The notes under the pieces: generated by a model
Told to the model about the DNA's origin: nothing
Database searches by the model: none
Seen by the model: only the letters and a program-made list of their open reading frames with translations
Translations under genes and position numbers: made by a program
Shown: one piece after another, positions 26,910 to 36,017 of the stretch
Layout: the number at the start of each line of letters is the position of its first letter
Numbering within the stretch: the stretch's first letter is position 1
Assembly: GCA_965661945.1 (NCBI GenBank)
Contig: CBFIFP010000003.1
Coordinates: 310,001-374,000 of the forward strand
Origin: JAJRPT01 sp965661945
GTDB taxonomy: Bacteria > Bacteroidota > Ignavibacteria > Kapaibacteriales > UBA2268
Direction of reading: 5' to 3'
Length of the DNA: 64,000 nucleotides

Positions 26910-26988
26910 GAAAATAAAATAGAACTTAAAATTACATTAAATTTGATTTTCAAACAAAATAATTTTAAACAAAATAGAAAGGAATGAT

Positions 26989-27867
26989 ATGGAAATAAAG
27001 AATGTATTAGTTATAGGTGCTGGTCAGATGGGCAACGGAATAGCTCAAGTCTTAGCAACTAAGAACTATAAGGTAGTTCTTCAAGATTTAAATCAACAAA
27101 GTTTGAATAAAGCTATTGCAACTATTGATAAGTCTTTGGATAGAATGGTTAAAAAAGAGATTATTAATAATGATCAAAAGCAAAGTACGTTGAATAATAT
27201 TACTACTACTTTAGATGTTATATCTTGCGCTGATGTTGATTTGGTTATTGAAGCGGCAACTGAAAATAAAGATTTGAAATTTAAAATCTTTAAAAATTTG
27301 GACGAAGTAATAAATAAAAATGCAATTTTAGCAACTAACACTTCAACTATTTCTATTACTGAGATTGCTGCTGTTACTAATAGACCTGAGAAAGTAATTG
27401 GTATGCACTTTATGAACCCTGTTCCAGTGATGAAGCTTGTTGAGATTATTAAAGGTTTATCTACTGATGATGATACTTATAACACGATAATTGATTTAAC
27501 TAATGCACTTAAAAAAATACCTGTAACAGCTAATGATTTTCCTGGTTTTATTGCTAATAGAATATTATTACCTTTTATAAATGAAGCTTGTTATACTTTA
27601 ATGGAAGGCATTGGGACTGTTGATGGAATTGATAGTGTGGCTAAATTAGGTTTCGCTCATCCTATGGGACCATTAGCACTTGCAGATTTGATTGGTTTGG
27701 ATACTTGCTTGGCAATTATGAATGTACTTCATAATGATTTGGGCGATACAAAATATAGACCATGCCCACTTCTTAAAAAATTAGTTGCCGCAGGACATTA
27801 CGGCAGAAAAACTGGAAAAGGATTTTATGATTATTCTACCGAAACTCCAACTCCTTTAAGCTTCTGA
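26989..27867 (+). CDS. hbd: 3-hydroxybutyryl-CoA dehydrogenase
   Basis: 292 residues. The NAD-binding motif is VLVIGAGQMGNGIAQVLA, the substrate region has TNTSTISITEIA, the catalytic His lies in GMHFMNPVPVMKLVEII, and the C-terminal domain opens with DFPGFIANRILLPFINEA and closes on GRKTGKGFYDY. It oxidises (S)-3-hydroxybutyryl-CoA to acetoacetyl-CoA or the reverse, in fatty acid oxidation or butyrate-type metabolism. It stands alone here; no thiolase or crotonase is adjacent. A GGA site lies just before the ATG and a TAAATTTG box at 26938. Confidence 0.92.
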   Translation: MEIKNVLVIGAGQMGNGIAQVLATKNYKVVLQDLNQQSLNKAIATIDKSLDRMVKKEIINNDQKQSTLNNITTTLDVISCADVDLVIEAATENKDLKFKIFKNLDEVINKNAILATNTSTISITEIAAVTNRPEKVIGMHFMNPVPVMKLVEIIKGLSTDDDTYNTIIDLTNALKKIPVTANDFPGFIANRILLPFINEACYTLMEGIGTVDGIDSVAKLGFAHPMGPLALADLIGLDTCLAIMNVLHNDLGDTKYRPCPLLKKLVAAGHYGRKTGKGFYDYSTETPTPLSF

Positions 27868-27883
27868 AATTAATTTGATAGTT

Positions 27884-27932
27884 AAAAAGGGCTAGATTAT
27901 GAAATATTATTTATAGTTAATTAGCCCTTTTT
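27884..27932 (+). terminator. Rho-independent terminator after hbd
   Basis: An 11-bp perfect stem AAAAAGGGCTA/TAGCCCTTTTT with a 27-nt loop, 16 nt after the hbd stop. The long loop is unusual. The T run is inside the stem and the structure is symmetrical, so it can also end the converging transcript; it overlaps the last codons of the frameshifted small gene at 27917-28152. Confidence 0.7.
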
Positions 27933-28152
27933 AATTTATATTTATTCAAATACCAAAAACCACCATAAAAGCCAGTTAAATAAATCTGCTTGGTTAATTC
28001 AAATCTCAAACCAATATTATGTATCTCTGGTAAAGATAACCTAAATTCTAAACCAAATCTGTTAATTAAGTTTTTGGAAATTGTATCTTTTTCATTTCCT
28101 TTAATGTTGTTGAAAACATTAAAAGAAAGAATAAAACATATAATTTTTTCAT
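27917..28152 (-). pseudogene. Small exported protein gene with homopolymer frameshift
   Basis: A start ATG at 28152 is 20 nt after coaBC, with AGG upstream. Read as is, it gives a 28-codon signal-peptide-like product ending at a TAA. If the run of six A after the ATG were seven, the frame would continue to 27917 as 79 residues: a signal peptide (MKKIICFILSFNVF) followed by RFGLEFRLSLPEIHNIGLRF and QIYLTGFYGGFWYLN, which looks like outer-membrane beta strands. So either the gene is inactivated, it varies in phase at the A-run, or the base call is wrong. Identity beyond this is unknown. Confidence 0.5.
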
Positions 28153-28171
28153 AAAAAACCTGTTTAAATGT

Positions 28172-29479
28172 TTACATCTTATCAATTTCATCAAAAATTG
28201 CAATAGCACAGCCACGTTTATTCATTTTTGGGTACATTTTTTCTTGATTGTGAGTTATGATTGAGATTTGATTTTCTTCGCTGTTAAATACTTGGTTATC
28301 TTCACTTAGCTTGTTTAATACAATCATATCCGCTTTTTTAGAGACTAATTTTTCTTTTGCGTTTTTACTTTCGTTTTCTGTTTCCAAAGCAAAGCCAATT
28401 ACTTTTTGATTATCCGACTTATTTTCTCCAATTGCTTTAAGTATATCTTTATTTGGTATTAAGTTTAGAGTCATTGATTCATTGTTTTCTTTTTTAATTT
28501 TACCATCAATTTGATTTTCAACTTTATAATCAGCCACAGCGGCTGTCATTATAAAGATGTCTTGGTAACCTTTGTTGTTTATAGTTGCATTATACATTTG
28601 TTCTGCACTCTCAACATTAATTACTCTAATACTATCTGGAAGTTCTACCTGCACTAGACCACAAATAGCAGTTACATCAAGCCCACGTTCTATCGCTTCT
28701 TCAATTACTGCAAGTCCCATTTTTCCGGATGAGTGATTGGAGATAAATCGCACATCATCAATTTTTTCGATAGTTGAGCCAAGAGTGATAAGTAACTTTT
28801 TACCTCTTAACTTTGATGTTTCTCTTTTCAAGTTTATCAATTCGGCTTCTACATTGATGTCATCAGATAATTTATTTCTTTTTATTTTATTATCTTCATC
28901 TTTAATTACTACTTTATCTAATTTATTTAAACGAATATTTACAAATTGAACAATTTTCTTTACTTCTGGCAATCTGCCTTTTCCGATAAGTCCAGAAGAT
29001 AATTCTCCAAATTCAGGTTCAATTAAATAATAGCCATAAGATTTTAATTTATTTATATTTATCTGGACCGCTGGGTGTTCTAACATTGTATAATCCATTG
29101 CAGGAGAAATTATTACTGGTATTTCTTTTGGAAGTGCAGTTACGAAAGTTGTAAGTGCATTATCAAATATACCATTAGCAAGTTTCCCTAAAGTTGTAGC
29201 AGAGCAAGGAGCAATAACACAAGCATCAATATTATGTGCTAAATGAATATGCCAAGCACCATCATCTGAAAATTCTTTATCAAATAAATCACTTATCACT
29301 TTGTTTTTACTTACGTTAGCAAGTGCAGGTTCAGTAACAAATTGTTTTGCTGATTCTGTAATAATACACTGCACATTATATTCGTTTTTTACAAACTCTC
29401 TTACAAGGTTTGGAGTTTTATATGCAGAAATTGAACCGCAAATACCTAAAATGATATTTTTATTTTGTAATTTTGCCAT
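28172..29479 (-). CDS. coaBC: Bifunctional phosphopantothenoylcysteine decarboxylase/phosphopantothenate-cysteine ligase
   Basis: 435 residues from ATG 29479; a TTG at 29512 would add 11 residues. The N-terminal CoaC flavoprotein half shows ILGICGSISAYKTPNLVR, the catalytic His in DGAWHIHLAH, and SPAMDYTMLEHPAV. A charged linker (~180-230) leads to the CoaB half with LLITLGSTIEKIDDVRFISNHSSGKMG and DIFIMTAAVADYKV. Together they make 4'-phosphopantetheine in CoA synthesis. Divergent from der across 66 bp. Confidence 0.95.
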   Translation of the reverse strand: MAKLQNKNIILGICGSISAYKTPNLVREFVKNEYNVQCIITESAKQFVTEPALANVSKNKVISDLFDKEFSDDGAWHIHLAHNIDACVIAPCSATTLGKLANGIFDNALTTFVTALPKEIPVIISPAMDYTMLEHPAVQININKLKSYGYYLIEPEFGELSSGLIGKGRLPEVKKIVQFVNIRLNKLDKVVIKDEDNKIKRNKLSDDINVEAELINLKRETSKLRGKKLLITLGSTIEKIDDVRFISNHSSGKMGLAVIEEAIERGLDVTAICGLVQVELPDSIRVINVESAEQMYNATINNKGYQDIFIMTAAVADYKVENQIDGKIKKENNESMTLNLIPNKDILKAIGENKSDNQKVIGFALETENESKNAKEKLVSKKADMIVLNKLSEDNQVFNSEENQISIITHNQEKMYPKMNKRGCAIAIFDEIDKM

Positions 29480-29545
29480 TATTATTTTTGAATTTTTAAA
29501 ATTATTATTCAAAATTAATACTTTTTCAATAGAATAAGAAATAAA

Positions 29546-30847
29546 ATGAATTTAGTAGCGATAGTTGGCAGACCAAATGTTGGGAAATCAACACTTTTTA
29601 ATAGGATAGTAGGTAGTAGAGAAGCTATAGTTGAAGATACCCCTGGGGTAACAAGAGACCGTCTTTATGGAAAAAGTGATTGGAATGGAAAGACATTTGA
29701 ATTGATTGATACTGGGGGATTTATTCCCGGAACTGAAGATTTGATGGAAAGGGCTATTCGCGAACAAGCAATGATGGCAATTGAAGAAGCTAACTCTATT
29801 TTGTTTATTGTTGATGGTTCTACTGGTATTACTAAATACGATGAAGAAATTGCAATAATTTTAAGAAGAAGTAACAAACATATCACATTGGTTGTTAATA
29901 AATGTGATAATGAGATGCAAGACGCAAACTCTTATGAATTTTATAAGTTAGGAGTTGGTGATCCTTTTCCTATATCTGCTGTGAATGGCAGAAGCACAGG
30001 TGATTTCTTAGACCATCTTGTTGAAAACTTATCTGACAAAGAAGTTCCTGAATATGAAGGTCTTAAAATTGCTTTTGTTGGTCGCCCAAATGTAGGTAAA
30101 TCTAGTATAACAAATTCTTTACTTGGCTATGAAAGAATGATTGTAACAGATATACCAGGTACAACAAGAGACTCAATTGACTCAATATTAAAGTATCAAG
30201 GAACTGAGCTAATGCTTATAGATACTGCTGGTTTACGTAAAAGAGCTGCAATCCACGAAAATATTGAAATGTGGTCTGCTGTAAGAACTGCAAGGGCAAT
30301 TGAAAGATGTGACGTGGCTGTTGTAATGATTGATGCGGAACGTGGCTTAGAAGACCAAGATAAGAAGATTATTAATCAGGTTGAGGAAGCAAGGAAAGGT
30401 ATTATACTTGCAATTAATAAATGGGACTTAATCGAAAAAGAAGTCAAAACTGCTGATAAAATTAGAAAGATTATTCATGATGAGTTGAGAACTTTTCCTT
30501 ATTTACCAATTATGTTTGTTTCTGCAGAAACTAAACAACGTATTTTTAAGGTAATAGAGACAGCAATTGAAATTGACGAAACTCGTAAACACCGTATCAC
30601 AACCGGAAAGTTAAATGAATATTTGATGCCTGTTTTTGAAGCAACTCCACCGCCATCATCTCGTGGTTATGATATGAGAATTAACTATGTTACTCAAGTT
30701 AGTACGGAGCCGCCAGTTTTTGCTCTTTTTTTAAATCATCCGCAATATTTAAAAACCGAATACAAAAAGTTTATTGAAAGAAAAATTAGGGAGTTTTTTC
30801 CATTTGAGGGTACTCCTATTTCATTAGTTTTTAGAAAGAAAAATTAA
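29546..30847 (+). CDS. der: Ribosome biogenesis GTPase Der (EngA)
   Basis: 433 residues with two tandem TrmE-type G domains and a C-terminal KH-like domain. G1 loops are GRPNVGKS in both (residues ~8-15 and ~178-185); the DTPGVTRDR and DIPGTTRDS switch regions and NKCD and NKWD specificity loops are present. Der is essential for maturation of the 50S subunit. It is followed 18 nt later by purH on the same strand. A TATTTTTG box at 29483-29490 could be its promoter element. Confidence 0.96.
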   Translation: MNLVAIVGRPNVGKSTLFNRIVGSREAIVEDTPGVTRDRLYGKSDWNGKTFELIDTGGFIPGTEDLMERAIREQAMMAIEEANSILFIVDGSTGITKYDEEIAIILRRSNKHITLVVNKCDNEMQDANSYEFYKLGVGDPFPISAVNGRSTGDFLDHLVENLSDKEVPEYEGLKIAFVGRPNVGKSSITNSLLGYERMIVTDIPGTTRDSIDSILKYQGTELMLIDTAGLRKRAAIHENIEMWSAVRTARAIERCDVAVVMIDAERGLEDQDKKIINQVEEARKGIILAINKWDLIEKEVKTADKIRKIIHDELRTFPYLPIMFVSAETKQRIFKVIETAIEIDETRKHRITTGKLNEYLMPVFEATPPPSSRGYDMRINYVTQVSTEPPVFALFLNHPQYLKTEYKKFIERKIREFFPFEGTPISLVFRKKN

Positions 30848-30865
30848 TTAAAGGATTCAAAATAA

Positions 30866-32407
30866 ATGAGTTTTAATAAAATTAAAAAAGCACTTATCTC
30901 TGTATCTGATAAAACACATATTGTAGAAGTTGCAAAGTTTTTAAACGAAAATAATGTAGAAATTATATCAACAGGTGGAACGTATAATATATTGAAAGAT
31001 AATGGAATACCTGTTAAAAAAGTATCAGAAATTACAAATTTTCCTGAAATTTTAGGTGGAAGAGTTAAAACTCTTCACCCAAGTATTCATGGTGCCATAC
31101 TTGCTGATTTATCCTTGGAAACTCATAAAAATCAATTAGATGAGCATAATATTTCAAAAATAGATTTGGTTATTTTGAATCTTTATCCGTTTGAAGAGGT
31201 TTTAAGTAATAGCGCTGAACATTCTGAAATGATTGAAAATATTGATATTGGTGGTCCTGCGATGCTTAGAGCATCAGCAAAAAATTATAACTGGACAACA
31301 GTTGTTACCTCACCTAATCAATATGATGAATTACTTAATGAACTGAAATCAAATCAGATACAAACTTCTTATGATTTTAGAGCAAAACTTGCTATGGAAG
31401 CATTTTCTCTTACAAGTTTTTATGATAGTATGATAGCTAACTACTTTAAAAGTAGATTAAATGCAGATACAGAGTTTTTGAATATTGGCTCTCGCAAGTT
31501 AGAAAGTTTAAGATATGGTGAAAATCCTATTCAAAATGCCGCTATTTATGGTGATTTTTATAATATATTCAAGAAACTTCATGGTAAAGAGTTATCATAC
31601 AATAACATAGTTGATATAGATGCGTCTGCTAAATTGATTTTAGAGTTTGAAGGCGAAAAAGCATGTGCTATAATTAAGCATACTAATCCATCTGGAGTTG
31701 GTATAGCGAGTAATCTTAAAGATGCCTATTTAAAAGCATTTGCAACAGATAATGTTTCTCCTTTTGGAGGAATATTTTGCTTCAATGATAAAGTGAATTT
31801 AGAAACTGCCAAGGAAATACATAAGATTTTCTCGGAAGTTATTATTGCTCCTGACTATGATGATGATGCCTTAGAACTACTTAAAACTAAAAAAGATAGA
31901 AGATTGGTGAAAGTAGATTTAGAAATATTAAGAAATTCACTTAATTTAGAAGTAAAATCTGTCTCAGGTGGTTTTTTAATTCAAGATTACGATAAAGAAC
32001 TTTATGAAAATGAAAACGTTAAGACGGTTACTAATCGTAAGCCAAGTGATAAAGAACATAAAGCTTTGATGTTTGCTTGGAAAGTAGCTAAACACGTAAA
32101 ATCTAATGCTATTGTGTATGCAAATAGTGACAGAACTCTTGGAGTTGGTGCTGGGCAAATGAGCCGAGTTGATTCTGCTAGAATTGCCCGCGAGAAAGCA
32201 AAACAAATGGGACTTGAACTTAAAGGTTCGGTTTTAGCTTCTGATGCGTTTTTCCCTTTTGCTGATGGCTTGGAGATGGCAGCTGATGCAGGTAGCACTG
32301 CTGTTATTCAACCAGGTGGTTCTATTAGGGATAATGAAGTAATCGAAGCCGCTGATAAGCACAACATTGCTATGGTATTCACTGGTGCCAGACATTTTAA
32401 ACATTAA
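30866..32407 (+). CDS. purH: Bifunctional AICAR formyltransferase/IMP cyclohydrolase
   Basis: 513 residues. The N-terminal MGS-like cyclohydrolase domain has STGGTYNIL, GGRVKTLHPSIHGAIL and NIDIGGPAMLRASAKN; the C-terminal formyltransferase domain has RYGENPIQNAA, CAIIKHTNPSG(V)G, LGVGAGQMSRVDSARIA and the closing DNEVIEAAD...FTGARHFKH. It carries out the last two steps of purine synthesis to IMP. Sits between der and glgP; purS and purQ of the same pathway are elsewhere in the window. Confidence 0.96.
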   Translation: MSFNKIKKALISVSDKTHIVEVAKFLNENNVEIISTGGTYNILKDNGIPVKKVSEITNFPEILGGRVKTLHPSIHGAILADLSLETHKNQLDEHNISKIDLVILNLYPFEEVLSNSAEHSEMIENIDIGGPAMLRASAKNYNWTTVVTSPNQYDELLNELKSNQIQTSYDFRAKLAMEAFSLTSFYDSMIANYFKSRLNADTEFLNIGSRKLESLRYGENPIQNAAIYGDFYNIFKKLHGKELSYNNIVDIDASAKLILEFEGEKACAIIKHTNPSGVGIASNLKDAYLKAFATDNVSPFGGIFCFNDKVNLETAKEIHKIFSEVIIAPDYDDDALELLKTKKDRRLVKVDLEILRNSLNLEVKSVSGGFLIQDYDKELYENENVKTVTNRKPSDKEHKALMFAWKVAKHVKSNAIVYANSDRTLGVGAGQMSRVDSARIAREKAKQMGLELKGSVLASDAFFPFADGLEMAADAGSTAVIQPGGSIRDNEVIEAADKHNIAMVFTGARHFKH

Positions 32408-32431
32408 TATAATCAATTAGAAAGAAATAAT

Positions 32432-34975
32432 ATGAAACCGATTTTTGAATTTAATATCAAAACAAATCTTCCTGAATCTTTAAAGAATTTAGAAAAACTT
32501 GCAGAAAACTATTGGTGGTCTTGGAACGCTGAAGCAAAGGAATTGTTCCATCTTGTTGATAGGGACTTATTTGTAGGGGTTGACCATAATCCGATTGCAC
32601 TTTTGAATAAGTTGTCGAAAAAAAGAATCAAAGAAATTGAGAAAGATTTAGATTTTTTAAATAAACTTGAATTGGTTTCTAAGCAATTTGATAAATATAT
32701 GAACGAAGAAAAGTGGTATAATACAACCGATGGAGATGCTGATGGTGTAATATGTTACTTCTCTCCTGAGTATGGAATTAATGAGAGTTTTCCAAATTAT
32801 TCTGGTGGTCTTGGTGTGCTTTCTGGCGACCATTTAAAGTCTGCATCTGATTTAGGTTTGCCACTTGTAGCTATTGGTTTGCTATATCAAGAGGGCTACT
32901 TTCGCCAGCGACTTGCTCAGAATGGTTGGCAAAATGAAGTATATTTATTTAATGATTTTTATTCTATGCCTTTAGAATTACAGAAAGATATTAATGGAAA
33001 TGAATTATTAATTCATATTCAATATCCTGATGGAATTGTTTTTGCAAGAATATGGAAATTAAATGTTGGTAGAGTTAAACTTTATCTTCTTGATACTAAT
33101 ATAGATAAGAATCAATCAAAAGACCATAGGTTAATTACAAATCGTCTTTATGGTGGAGACAGAGAGACCCGAATCCAACAAGAAATTATGCTTGGTATGG
33201 GTGGTGTTAAGGCACTGAATCTGATGGGTATAGAGCCAAGAGTTTTTCACATTAACGAGGGACACGCCGCTTTTGCTTTACTTGAGAGAACTAAACTTTT
33301 TATGGAAAAGTATAATGTTCCGTTTGAGATTGCAAAAGAAATCACAAAGGCATCTTCTGTTTTCACAACTCACACTCCAGTCCCTGCTGGGAATGAGACT
33401 TTTGTTCGCGATAGAATGGAAAAATATTTAAAACTATTGATTAAAGAATTAAATATTGATTTTGATGAATTTTACAAATATGGCATATCAAATGGTGATT
33501 TGAATGAAAAGTTTTCAATGACTATACTTGGACTAAATTTAACCGCTTATGCAAATGGAGTTAGTAAACTTCACGGAGAAGTTGCTCGTGATATGTGGAA
33601 GGATATTTGGAAAAATTACCCAAAACAAGAAATTCCAATTCAGGGCTTAACTAATGGTATTCATACTCATACTTGGATTGCAAGTGAACTAAAAGCATTG
33701 TTAGATATATATTTAACTGATAACTGGGTAAAAACTGTAGATGACGAAGAAATATGGAAAAGTGTAAATAAAATTCCAGATTCCAAACTTTGGGAGATGA
33801 AAAATAGAAGACGTGCAAGATTAGTTGATTATACAAGAGAACATCTAACTCGCTCTGAAACTGGATACTTAACTAATCATCAATTACGTAATATCAAAAA
33901 TTATCTAAGTGATGATGCTCTAACTATCGGATTTGCGAGAAGATTTGCTACCTATAAACGCTCAAACCTTATATTTACTGATATGGAACGTCTTAAGCGA
34001 TTAATAAATAATGCAGATAGACCACTCCAAATTTTGATTGCAGGCAAAGCACACCCTCATGACATTGCTGGAAAAGAAACAATTATGGAGATTATCCAAA
34101 AAGTGAAAGAGCATAATCTTGAGGAACATATTATTTTCTTGGAAGATTATGATATGGTTGTAGGTCGTTTACTTGTTAAGGGATGTGATGTATGGTTAAA
34201 TAATCCAATAAGACCACTCGAGGCATCTGGGACTTCCGGTATGAAAGCAGCACTTAATGGTGGCTTAAATCTATCTATTTTAGATGGTTGGTGGGACGAG
34301 GGCTTTAACGAAGAAAATGGTTTTGCCATTGGAAACGGTGAAGAGTATGAAGATAAAAATGAACAACGAATAATTGAAGCAAATGAACTTTATGATATGC
34401 TCGAATATGAAGTAATTCCAATGTTTTATAACAGAAATAAAAAGGGATTACCAACGGAATGGCTCGCAAAAGTCAAGAATGCAATTTCAACTGTTGCGCC
34501 TTATTTCTCAACTGAAAGAATGGTTAAAGAGTACGCTACAAGTTATTATTTGCCTGCATCTTTCCGCTTTTTAGATATGAACATTAATGAAGCTGATAAC
34601 GCAAAGCAATTAAAATTGTGGTTAGATAAAATAAAAGAAAATTGGAATGAGATTAGTATTTTTGATACATATATCAGCGATACTAATTTTGTAAATAACG
34701 AGTCAATTTACATTAAAGCAAAGGTTTATCTTTCTGACTTAAATTATGATGATGTAAGTTTGGAGGTTTATTATGGAAAGAAAGATGCTTTTGGATTAAT
34801 TTCAGAAGGTCAGTTAATGAAAATGAGTATTGTAGAAGTATCAGATAAAGTTGTTAGCTACGACGGATTTATCAATCCTCATAGTTCAGGAATGTTTGCG
34901 CTAAGTTTCCGACTAACTCCGAACCACAAAGACATTAAGAATTTCGCAGAAACTCACTTAATTAAATGGGCATAA
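32432..34975 (+). CDS. glgP: Alpha-glucan phosphorylase, short form
   Basis: 847 residues, GT35 family of the short type with an N-terminal DUF3417 region (LAENYWWSWNAEAKELF). Seen: YFSPEYGINESFPNYSGGLGVLSGDHLKSASDLG, RIQQEIMLGMGGVKAL, VFHINEGHAAF, and the pyridoxal-phosphate site EASGTSGMKAALNGGLNLSILDGWWDEG. It cleaves alpha-1,4-glucans to glucose-1-phosphate in the cytoplasm. A C-terminal immunoglobulin-like segment (~745-847) is common in this subgroup. It ends the der-purH-glgP run. Confidence 0.95.
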   Translation: MKPIFEFNIKTNLPESLKNLEKLAENYWWSWNAEAKELFHLVDRDLFVGVDHNPIALLNKLSKKRIKEIEKDLDFLNKLELVSKQFDKYMNEEKWYNTTDGDADGVICYFSPEYGINESFPNYSGGLGVLSGDHLKSASDLGLPLVAIGLLYQEGYFRQRLAQNGWQNEVYLFNDFYSMPLELQKDINGNELLIHIQYPDGIVFARIWKLNVGRVKLYLLDTNIDKNQSKDHRLITNRLYGGDRETRIQQEIMLGMGGVKALNLMGIEPRVFHINEGHAAFALLERTKLFMEKYNVPFEIAKEITKASSVFTTHTPVPAGNETFVRDRMEKYLKLLIKELNIDFDEFYKYGISNGDLNEKFSMTILGLNLTAYANGVSKLHGEVARDMWKDIWKNYPKQEIPIQGLTNGIHTHTWIASELKALLDIYLTDNWVKTVDDEEIWKSVNKIPDSKLWEMKNRRRARLVDYTREHLTRSETGYLTNHQLRNIKNYLSDDALTIGFARRFATYKRSNLIFTDMERLKRLINNADRPLQILIAGKAHPHDIAGKETIMEIIQKVKEHNLEEHIIFLEDYDMVVGRLLVKGCDVWLNNPIRPLEASGTSGMKAALNGGLNLSILDGWWDEGFNEENGFAIGNGEEYEDKNEQRIIEANELYDMLEYEVIPMFYNRNKKGLPTEWLAKVKNAISTVAPYFSTERMVKEYATSYYLPASFRFLDMNINEADNAKQLKLWLDKIKENWNEISIFDTYISDTNFVNNESIYIKAKVYLSDLNYDDVSLEVYYGKKDAFGLISEGQLMKMSIVEVSDKVVSYDGFINPHSSGMFALSFRLTPNHKDIKNFAETHLIKWA

Positions 34976-35291
34976 GATAGAATTAATATAAAATGAGTAT
35001 AATAAATTTGGTGAGCTAAATTAATTATTAACTCCAAAAATGAAATTAAAGTAGAATAATTGCATATAATGGAAAGGTTTCTGCACATTTTTATTTTATT
35101 GATTGTATAAGCTTTTCGCCTTTTTACTTATTTTGATAAATATTAGTTACAAACCGTTTTTTAAAGAGTTATTAGATATATCTGAAATGTAATTTGAATA
35201 GTATATTTTTTACCAATGCTCTTTTTAGTTTTCATATTTTAAGAATCTAGAATCTATAAAATAATTATAATAATTTTACGTTAAAGCCTTA
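34976..35291. other. Intergenic region upstream of the MntA/HepT locus (316 bp)
   Basis: No open frame with coding character. A weak 7-bp hairpin with one G-U pair (AATTTGG/CTAAATT) lies at about 35007-35024 and may end glgP transcription, without a T run. GGAAAGGTTT at 35071-35080 and AAACCGTTTT at 35151-35160 form an imperfect inverted repeat (7 of 10) about 70 bp apart. This may be the remains of an insertion or cassette boundary for the toxin-antitoxin locus; that is speculative. Confidence 0.4.
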
Positions 35292-35582
35292 ATGAAAACC
35301 CAAAGTCAAATATTAAATTTACTTCAAAAAAACAAAGAGTTTTTATTCAAAAAATATCCAATAAAAGAACTTGCTCTATTTGGGTCATTTGCCAGAAATG
35401 AACAAAATATGCAAAGTGATATTGATATTTTGGTTGAATATAATAGTAGGGTAGGTATGGAATTTATTGAACTTACAGATGAATTGGAGGATTTAGTTCA
35501 AATAAAAGTTGATTTAGTTTCTAAAAATGGAATAAAAGATAAATATTTTCGAGAAATAGAAAATGAGTTAAAATATGTCTAA
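35292..35582 (+). CDS. mntA: MntA-type nucleotidyltransferase antitoxin
   Basis: 96 residues, minimal nucleotidyltransferase fold. The active-site motif GS-x10-D-x-D is exact: Gly31-Ser32 then Asp43 and Asp45 (GSFARNEQ...SDIDILVEY). In MntA/HepT systems this enzyme adds AMP to a tyrosine of the HEPN toxin and so silences it. The frame is intact, and its stop overlaps the start of the hepT relic (35575) by 8 nt, the normal arrangement. Because the toxin gene is broken, it now appears to be an orphan antitoxin. Confidence 0.85.
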   Translation: MKTQSQILNLLQKNKEFLFKKYPIKELALFGSFARNEQNMQSDIDILVEYNSRVGMEFIELTDELEDLVQIKVDLVSKNGIKDKYFREIENELKYV

Positions 35583-35944
35583 ACGTAATGATAAGTTGTT
35601 ACTTGAAGTTATATTACAAAATATTGATAAAATATTGATAAAATATTGATAAAATATTGATTTACACAAATAATTTTACTTACTAAGACTTTTTAAATTA
35701 TACTAAAACTTTAGATGCTAAAGTTAGAAATTTTGAAATTATTTGGGAAGCATTAAATAGATTAAGTGATGATTTTAAAAATATTTATAGTAACATAGAA
35801 TGGCAAAAAATAAAAGGATTCCGAAATAGAATTGTACACGATTATTTTGGTATTGATTATTCTTTAGTTTGGATAATTATTGAAAAGAATATTAAAATAC
35901 TAAAGTTTGACTTGATTTCAATTTATGAAAATTTTGAAAATTAA
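35575..35944 (+). pseudogene. hepT: HEPN (HepT) toxin, broken by an 11-bp repeat expansion and a nonsense codon
   Basis: The first 24 codons (MSKRNDKLLLEVILQNIDKI...) match HepT, then a TGA at 35647 ends the frame inside four perfect copies of an 11-bp unit (35618-35661). With only two copies the frame joins without a break to the rest: YTNNFTY, a second lesion (TAA at 35684-35686), then DFLNYTKTLDAKVRNFEIIWEALNRLS and the catalytic RNRIVHDY, an intact R-x4-H-x-Y motif, ending at 35944. So two independent lesions exist, and the toxin cannot be made in full. The antitoxin upstream is intact. Confidence 0.88.
35618..35661. repeat. 11-bp tandem repeat, four copies
   Basis: Unit AAAATATTGAT repeated four times without mismatch inside hepT. 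Since 11 is not a multiple of three, each added copy shifts the frame; two copies would be the in-frame state. Probable replication-slippage product. Confidence 0.95.
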
Positions 35945-36017
35945 TTAACAACGCAAACTAAAAATCTATAAGACGAATTATTATCATTGTAATTTCTTGT
36001 TTCATAATAACCATTTT

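Noticed and set aside
26938..26945. TAAATTTG before hbd, and TATTTTTG at 29483 before der, as promoters
   Set aside because: The box is common in AT-rich DNA, and the TTTG element is missing at the right distance; kept only as remarks, not as features.
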